Positions 24,401 to 33,400 of a DNA stretch of 64,000 nucleotides are shown here, in pieces (within the stretch, counting starts at the first letter, position 1; each line of letters opens with the position of its first letter). Origin of the DNA: Chlorops oryzae (Eukaryota; Arthropoda; Insecta; Diptera; Chloropidae); the NCBI GenBank assembly GCA_020466095.1, contig CM035806.1:56254916-56318915 (forward strand). The letters run 5' to 3'. Made by a program: the position numbers and the translations under genes. The notes beneath the pieces were generated by a model that saw only the letters and a program-made list of their open reading frames with translations, searched no databases and was not told the DNA's origin.

Positions 24401-27400
24401 TCGTCCGTCCAATTGTTTGATTCTTTGCGGAAGTCACCCCTTAGGGCTTTCACAAATCGCCAAGATCTTTTGGCACTGGGGTTTGAGTTCAGCTCATTAA
24501 TCATATTAGAGTAAGAGGGTCTTTTGCACTTTTTGACCATCCTCTTCCACACATTCTTGAGTTTTATGTAATTTATGACGTCAGTAATATTGAGTGAGGA
24601 GCACGCAACTTTAAAGGAATCTTGAAGCCTATTAAAGAATGTCATTAGTTCGTCGTTCCACCAGAATTTGGGTTTAGTCTTTGGTTTGACATTAAATGTG
24701 CATGTCTCAATGGCGTTTTGTATTTTACACTGAATATTCTCCAGATCAGGATCTAAAACAAGCGAGTTTAAGCTGCTTACCAGTTTTTTTTTTTTTTTTT
24801 TAGATGAAAGGTTGGATCATACAATTTGTTACATCGGAGGAAATTGCAACTGGGTGGCTGCCTCCTAGACGGCAGTTAATCACTTCCCAATGTAGAGGAA
24901 AAGCAGAATTTGTAAACGACAGGTCCAGAACAGAGACCAAGCCTGAGGTAAAATCATTAACAAAGGTCGGCGTACCGTTATTAAGGCATACAAAGTTTGA
25001 GTCATAGATGGATTTGCACAGAGAGACACCTTTGGCCATATCCCTACAGTCACCCCACGCCATAGATCTGGCGTTGAAATCACCCAATAGGAATACGTTG
25101 AATTTGTTGTTCAGAAAAAAAATTAATTGGCTTATTTCTGCTTCAAATGTGGCCACAGGAAGACTAGGTTCAAAGTAAACTGAGCAGATGGTTAGGTTTG
25201 GTTTCAAATTGACAGTCTCAGCAATCACTATGTCCCTCTGAGATGCATACAGAATTTTCCTGTACTTGATGGATTTATGAAAGAGTAAGGCTACCCCTCC
25301 ATAACCATCAACACGAGGTTTTTCTATACACTCAAAGTGACACAGCTTTCGATGGCTATGAGCCCCGTGTGAAAAAGTTTCACTAAGAGCACATATTTGT
25401 ATATTCTTCTTATTTAAAAAGAAATCTATGTTGTCTATATTTGCTAAAAGGGATTGGCAGTTATACTGCAAGATCTTCATAATTGGTAAGAATGCGCGTG
25501 ATCATGTCATGATCACTGTTTATAGCAGCAATATTCAACAAGTTTTTAACTATAGTAACCTCTTTGATTAGGGCTTCATCTTGGAGTTTGTTGCAGATCG
25601 ATTGCAGAATTTTTGTTACTTTGTTACAGCTTTCCTGTGGACTAACCGAGAAAGCATTTTTCTCATTACGCCTAAATCCACTAAATGCATACTGTCTAAG
25701 GGTACACCAGATACCATTTGAAAACGAATTTTCTCCAAAGGAGTTGTCTCATTTATAAATTGTGGTAAATGGTGTTCAGGATATATTCTTTTGTTAAAAT
25801 CATCGTCAGTCAAGAGTTTTTCAACAGCGGTACTATATGTTAAAACACCGTCGACTTTTTTGGCGTTTTGCGTGCATTTTGTGCATCCATTTGTCGAAGT
25901 GTGGCCAGGAACCCCAAGAACAAATGCTTTTGCTGGCGTATCACACACTAATGCGGAGAAAACAAGTGGAATTTTCTTATTTTTTATATTCAAAACGCTA
26001 TCTACCAAATCGATTTCTTCAACTAAATCCGCAAAAAACTCATTAATACATTTAGGCTTATTTTCCCCCATATATAAATACCCACGGGGAAAGGGTTTAT
26101 TTGTTCTATTGTATTGGCCACAACTGAACTTGCGAGCTCTTGAAAAGAGGAATTCCATCGACATAGATGTGTACTTCAATTCAATCATAATTCAACAATA
26201 TGTTTTCAATTTTTTTAGTTGCTTCTCAATTCCCAAATGACAGTACTTTCCAGGGAAAACATTTTTTATAATTGGACGTTGGACCACGTTGGATGTTCCT
26301 AGAAGCGCTTCGACAGAAAGCGGCACTTCAAGACCCTCTTCATTCAAAATTTTTTAAACTTTTTCTGCGCACCTCCTAGTTGGGTTGTCTTCAATATATC
26401 ACGTTCTGAGTTTTTCTTTTAAATCTATTTTTTTTTTGGCGGACAGTATTCACTTTCAAATTCCACAGCATTTGGCGGACAGCATTCACTTTCAAATTCC
26501 CCAGAACTTTCATCTTTTGCTATGCAAGAACCAATTTCTAAAGCTGCACTTTGCTTCTTAACCCTCATCGGTTCCCTCAAAATGTTGTCGAATTGGTTCT
26601 TGTGTATATGTCCGTATACACAATTATTTTTACCCTTAAAGATATTACAAATAAAAAAATTTAACAGATTTTCAGTATACGAGTATTACATTGACTGGTT
26701 GTCGTTATATTTGAAAGTTAAAAATTGTATGCGATCGTATACAAGGAACCGATTAGGGTTAAAAATATAATCCCGATAAATTAAATTTTGCTTTCTCACT
26801 TTTCTTTTGTATGTCCTTTTGTTCATTTCAATAATTTCTTTGTATTTAAATACGGGTATATTACCTACAATCACTTTAACCGCAAAACAGAGATCGACGC
26901 GACGCTATGAACTTTTTAAAGTTTTCCACGAACACCAGTCAAGTGCTGTCAGTACTATGGCGTAGGTTATCCCTCGGGGACTGTCAAAAATCCCTTTTGC
27001 TCAGTTTTTTATACAAATAAGCTCACAAAAAATCCCTTTTACATTTGAAGTGGTTTTTGGTTCAAGCGTCGTCTCCAGTTAAAAAAAAATACCTCAGGAA
27101 ATTTCTGGGTCATTTCTGCTGTTTAAAAAAACGTAGTTTTGTGTGTAGCAGCATCAACCGTGGCTAAAAAGCTTTTTTAAAAAAATAACAGTTTTACTTT
27201 ATTCTGTTCACTTTCACAGACATAAGTGTACTTGACTGTAAAATTCCTGGCAGAAATAAAAGAAATTGCATTATTTCTGCGCCTAGTCTAGGTTGCCATT
27301 CGCATTCTATAAAAATTTCGCGCTTTGGATATTTACAACGCTCTAGATCAAGCGCGAACAGCGATAAGTTGACATCACTGGTTGAAAGAACAGTAGCTAT

Positions 27401-30400
27401 AACTCTTTTACTGTACTCTAATGAACTACTCCAACGTCAGACGACATTGCGTACAACAAGTGTAGCTAAGGGAACTAGTTCTTTTTCGTATACTTGTCCT
27501 ATACTCGAGGATTACTCGCCAGAGCACCAATTTACCCCAATCTCCTGCAGGGTTGTTTCGGCTACCTGGTTGCTTTTAATAAATCGTATTTTCCCGTCGG
27601 CAAAACCTTAAAAAAAATTATGAGTGATGACTATATCCAGCGCCACTTCTTTTTAATGCCGAAATCCTTTTTAATTCGCTCCTGTAACAAGTGCGAAGAT
27701 TATTAATTTTTTGCGTTAACTCTTTTTTGTGGTCTCCAGACAGTGTTGCCAGTTTAGAGGTTTTTCCTCTAAATTTAGAGGTTTTTTATTAATTTAGAGG
27801 TAGATTTAGAGGGACAAAAATTTTAGAGGGAAATTTTAGAGGGATTCTATTCAAAGATTTCGTTGATACATATTATAAAAGAGAGTATGGTCCAGATTTA
27901 TTTGACATATAAAATCTTCACTAATTGGTTCCTGCAGCTTTTTCGTCCGCGGTCAGACCACATTCTGTCTTTCAAAGAAACTCAAGGTCACACACGTGGA
28001 ACAATGCGGCGGTTGAGAGAGCGTTTTCCACCGTGAATATTATAGAGATCAAATTGAGAAATAAAACTTCAATTCAAACTGCCGAGGCCATAACGCGAAA
28101 AAGACTCTTGATTGAGTCATCTAAATCTTTTAATCCTTCCACAAAAATGTTGAAAAAATTCAACAATGAGACAACACCTACCAATGTGAATGCGATAACG
28201 AAGTATTAGACGCTTTCGCAGGGTATGACCCTTCAGCTTCACTTTAAATTGTTGATTTTGCTGTTTGTTGAAACCTTTTCTGTTGTTCCCAAATAAAAAA
28301 TGTAACAAAGATGATTTGCCCTTATATTAATATATTTTCTAAAATTTAGAGGGATTTTTAGAGGTTTTTAAAAATTTTTTAGAGGGAAGCACTGTATTTT
28401 AGAGGGAAATTGACTGACATTTAGAGGGAAGGCTCGAAAAAAACCTGGCAACACTGTTGTATAATTGAACTCTGTCCGACACGTGACGTACTTTGTCTGT
28501 ACGCGACAAGACAATAATAGATATTTTCGATACAAGTGTCGAAATGAAGCTTTTTTTTGCACGAGTGGTAAATGTTGTAAAACGAGGCGCAGCCGAGTTT
28601 TACAATACCACGAGTGCGAAAAAAGCTGAGTTTCGACACGAGTGCCGAACAATATTTTATGCAATAAGATTTCAAATTGGATTTTAACCTAAATTTAAGA
28701 AAGCGTGTTTTTTGTTTGTTTGTTATTGTGAAGAAATTTTTTATTTTGATTTGACAGATTCATAATTTGAAAATCTATATTATACAACTTCGTAGTATGC
28801 TCTGCTTATTTTTGCCTTGTATTTTTTGAAATGCGTGCGTTTTGAAATTTATTATTGCACGCCTTGAAATTCATTCTTAAAAAACCATGTAGTATGCCAT
28901 GCTTTTTGTTTGTATAAACAATTTTTTATACTTTCTCAAAACTAGTGTCATAATATGCTTCATTATGATTTTAAAATCGACATCATAATAGGCCTATTAT
29001 GATGTCGAATTGCATAAAATAATTTTTTTTAACTACCGACGAACTTTTTTTAAATTTTTTTCTACTTAACATAGGCTTCAATTCCTGGTTATAATTTGCT
29101 TCAAACATATCAGTGCTCCATGTTCAATTGTTTCGCTGAAATTTAAATATAAAGACTTCAACTTAGAACACTGGTTGACTAGACCTGTCCATTACGTGAC
29201 AGCACTTCTTATTTTTTTCTTGGCAATATAAGAAATTTTTTTTACTGTTTTTTTGTGGTCATTGGCTATCTAAACTTCAAGCTATTATATAAAATTATTT
29301 AAAATAAAATCTTATTAATACATCTTAAACTAGGCGCTTTTAAAAACCAAAACAAAAAGTGGAGTTTGTCTGTACGTGACGGTGGAATGCCGCTCATGTT
29401 CAGCTCAAACAGAACATTTTGAAAATTGAACGTTGTGTATGCTTTGCGTTTTTTCTAAAAACTTTTTTGCATTCAGACGTGTTCAAAGTTTTTAAAAATT
29501 GTCGTGTAGGCCTTGTTACCGTTAAAAACTTACCATTTAGACTTTTTGTTGACTTTTTGGGGCTTAATTTTACTTTAGTGACATATGGGGGATTTGGCTT
29601 AAATTTGGCAAGTATACGTAAAACACCTTCCTGAGCCCGAATATGCAATCCGTTTTTGGGGGTCACGTATGGTTTAGAAGATATCGCAATTTAAAGTTTG
29701 TATGAAAACACTATGGAAATTGACTGGCAGCAAAAGCGTAGCGCTACCAGACTTCACGTTTTGGAAAAATCTGCCAATTGGTAGATTTAAGTAGTTGGTG
29801 TATGATTCGAATAAAAAAAGATAAAAATTGAGAAAATATGAAGAAAAAAAATGGAGAAAATGGGAAAAAAATTGACAAAAAATTTTAAAAAAATTGGAGA
29901 AAATTAAGGTTTTCCACAAGAAAAACGTGCGGCGCTGCTTTGTTTACTTCACTTCACCACCACTTTATCAATTTCACAATTTCAACTCTTGCTCCTGAAA
30001 AGGACCAATTGGTGGGTTACTCCCTCGCCGATCCAAAATTCTAATTTGAATTTCTCTCTTCTTCATCATCGACTTCAATGGCGTAGCTAGAGTGGGATTC
30101 GTCATCTGAAAGGTGCCTCTCCCTTACGTGTTGGTATACTTCTGCAGCTACCTTAACGAATACCACAAACGGATCCAAAATTTTCGCTCTACACCCCTGC
30201 AAAAACATGAATTTCGCCAATTTACCTCGAAAGAAGGACTTATTCCGAGAATAATTTGGCAAATTTTGGCTTTCGCATGCTGCCACATCGATTCAATCGT
30301 ATTTGTGTGCGCTTTTATATATGGGGCATTCCACGCGAAGCGGGCAACGAAAAAAAGGTGATGTTCTGAAAATCGTTCATATTCGGCTCAATTGTACCTC

Positions 30401-33400
30401 TATGAGATATGAATTAGGGGGCAAAAAATTTTGGCTGAAAATCCGTTAGTTTTGAAAATATAGGCTTCTAAACATTGCCGCACATGAAAATAAGGTTTTG
30501 TTTGAATGCAAATATTGTAACTAAATTTTTTTTTCTCAAAAATAAATAGTAGTGATTTGTATAGAAAATTTAACAAATTTTTTAATAATAAGAACAAAAT
30601 CACAAATATAATTTTTTTTTTCAGTGTAAAAGCAGAGATAAAAATTTCAAAGCAAAATCTAAACAACTTAGCCTTTTTTAATTTTTTTTTAAATTTTTTG
30701 TATTAAAGCCCAAAATGTTAAGAACATACTGTATAAGTTTAATAATGGGCCCAAAAGTGGTTTGGGAGCTAGAGCACTTAAAGCACACACGCATCGCCCT
30801 AAAATGGTACGTTGCGCTTATGCTTTGCGATGTTTACAGCAATAAACAATCATAAGCGCCATCTCTAGGAATCGAAAGTTATTACTTTTATACTGAATAA
30901 CAATGGGAAATATATTGTTCATTCATAATAAGCGATGCGTGTGTGCTTTAAGTGCTCTAGCTCCCAAACCACTTTCGGGCCCATTATTAAACTTATACAG
31001 TATGTTCTTAACATTTTGGGCTTTAATACAAAAAATTTTAAAAAAAATTAAAAAAGGCTAAGTTGTTTAGATTTTGCTTTGAAATTTTTATCTCTGATTT
31101 TACACTGAAAAAAAAATTATATTTGTGATTTTGTTCTTATTATTAAAAAATATATATCTTCTAAACCAGACGCAACCCCCAAAAACGGATTGCAGATTCG
31201 GACTCAGGGGGTTATTTTGCATATAGTGGAAAAAAACAAAAAAAATCCCCCATATGTCACTAAAGTAAAATTGTTCCGAGAAGACTTTAAATTGCCTAAC
31301 ATGGCTTTAAGGAAACTTAGGCCCGATATTACAGTGCATACTTAAGGTCTCCTTAGCACTTAAGTAAAACTTAAGTCTGTAAAGCATTTTAAGTGCTCCT
31401 TAAATAAGTTTTCAAATTAATTTAATGAAGGAATTTCACTAATTTTACGAATTTTAAAAAAGTATAAACAAAAAATATAGGCTTTTTGAAATGTTGCCTA
31501 CCGAAAACAATTTTCGTGAGTTTTGGATAAAAATTGACTGTTAAACCGCTTGACACTTAAGGTGTTCTTAAGTCTTCAAGCTTCCTTAACTTAAGTATGC
31601 ACTGTAATATCGGGCCTTAAAGTTATTGGCTTTTGACACATTACTTTCTGTAAAACATTGTGTAGTTTATCTCCTTTAATTTCACTGTGCTCGAATTTGG
31701 TACTTTTTTTTTACCGACAACATGGAAACAGATCTGGTAAACATAATTGGGGGCCGCTGAATTCAGTCCCATCAACCGTTTTTCTAGATTGGCTCTAGTT
31801 TTTGAGATATCGCGGTTTAAAAATTGTGACTAACTTCATTAAGAATTATATATATTTCGCTCATGTTGCTATATATTTATGACAGAATAATGACGATAAC
31901 GTTAATTACTTGTATTTAGTAGAATTCCTGTCCAAAACTTCGCTGCAATTCCAACGGTTGTTGGTATTTTATAAGTGCTTCTTTCAATTTTATTCACATT
32001 TATTTTTAAAAAATGATGCATACTTTTAGGGGAAGTGAAACTGTTGACATTCGATTTTTTTTTAAATATATTTTTTAAATTTTAAGAAACAGTTCTCAAA
32101 AAGAACTTTAAGATTATTTAACAAAACAGCTTAATGGGAAAGCATATTACTAGGAACCGAGAGTTCTGAAGTTCAAGGCCCAAAAAAGTTTAATCGAAAT
32201 AATTTTTTTTTTTTATTTCGGATTTTTTCGTAAGTTTCGGATGGTGCGGAGCAGGGTTCGAACTATGCTCCGATCGGAGTAGATCTACTCCGTTTTTTAT
32301 TTAATTTTTGAAATCTACTCCGCCACTACCCTTTACCTGAAATCTACTCCGATTTTTTCACTTCACCAAACTCAAAATAATTTTGTGTATGTCGCGATTT
32401 AGATGTAATGAGAACGAGTTTTTTTTGTGTTCCCTCGCTCGCAAACAAATTTTTTTCCATACAGATATCTCTGTATCTAAATCTTGACTAATGGACATAA
32501 AAAATGTAAGTAATATGTAAATGTAAGTTATAAATGTTTGCTTCAAATAAAATTTTAACCTTTTTTTTTTTTTGTGCAAAAATGAGAAATTCCAATTTAC
32601 TACCCAAATTAATTTCTACTCCGATTTTTGCGGTCTTCTACTACGAAATGGGATTTCCGTAGTCCGAACACTGGTGTGGAGTTCATCCGAAAAAAAAATT
32701 TGTTTCTATTATACCTTTTTGGGCTTTGAACTTCACAACTCTCGGTTCCTATTCATATGCTTTCCCATTATGCCGTCTTGTCGAATATAAAAACGGGTCC
32801 CAAAATCGAAATTAATTTTTGGAGCAAGTAAAATTTAATTTTTAAGTAAAAAACAAAATTATGCTTGCATACTTTAGGGATTCGCCTTTAAACGCAAAAA
32901 TCTCCATTAACTGAGCCAATCCAAAAAAAATCAATATGGGTATTCATTCAGACCTTGAACTTAGTGAACTTTGATAACTTTTTAAGCTGATGACAAAACT
33001 TCCATGTATTTTAATGTAACTAATAGAACTAAAACGAGTTTCTATCTTTTTAGGTGATACAGGACCGCTGGTCTATCCTGCTGCCTTTGTATACATATAC
33101 TCAGCGCTTTACTACATTACATCTCATGGGCAGAACATCCGTTTGGCGCAGTACATTTTTGCCGGGCATTTATTTAATACAGTTATGGTTAGTCCTGCGT
33201 CTGTATACAAAGAGCCGGAAAGTGCCTCCATACGTTCTTGTTATCAGTGCTTTTACGTCCTATCGAATTCATTCGATTTATGTCCTACGTTTGTTCAATG
33301 ATCCTGTAGCAATTCTATTTCTCTATGCCGCACTAAATTGCTTTTTGGATCAACGCTGGACACTTGGAAGCGTCTTTTACAGTCTCGGCGTCGGTGTAAA

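Noticed and set aside
30041..30286. 81-residue minus-strand frame ending in an acidic DDEEERNSN tail
   Set aside because: It lies within nested inverted repeats and has no domain or splice partners that I could identify.
9698..33053. A second gene (l(2)rot) expected in the Alg3 intron from the described Drosophila locus
   Set aside because: I found no frame in the intron that I could assign to it. Apart from Tid, the open frames are short or transposon-derived. It may be absent, diverged or split into small exons.
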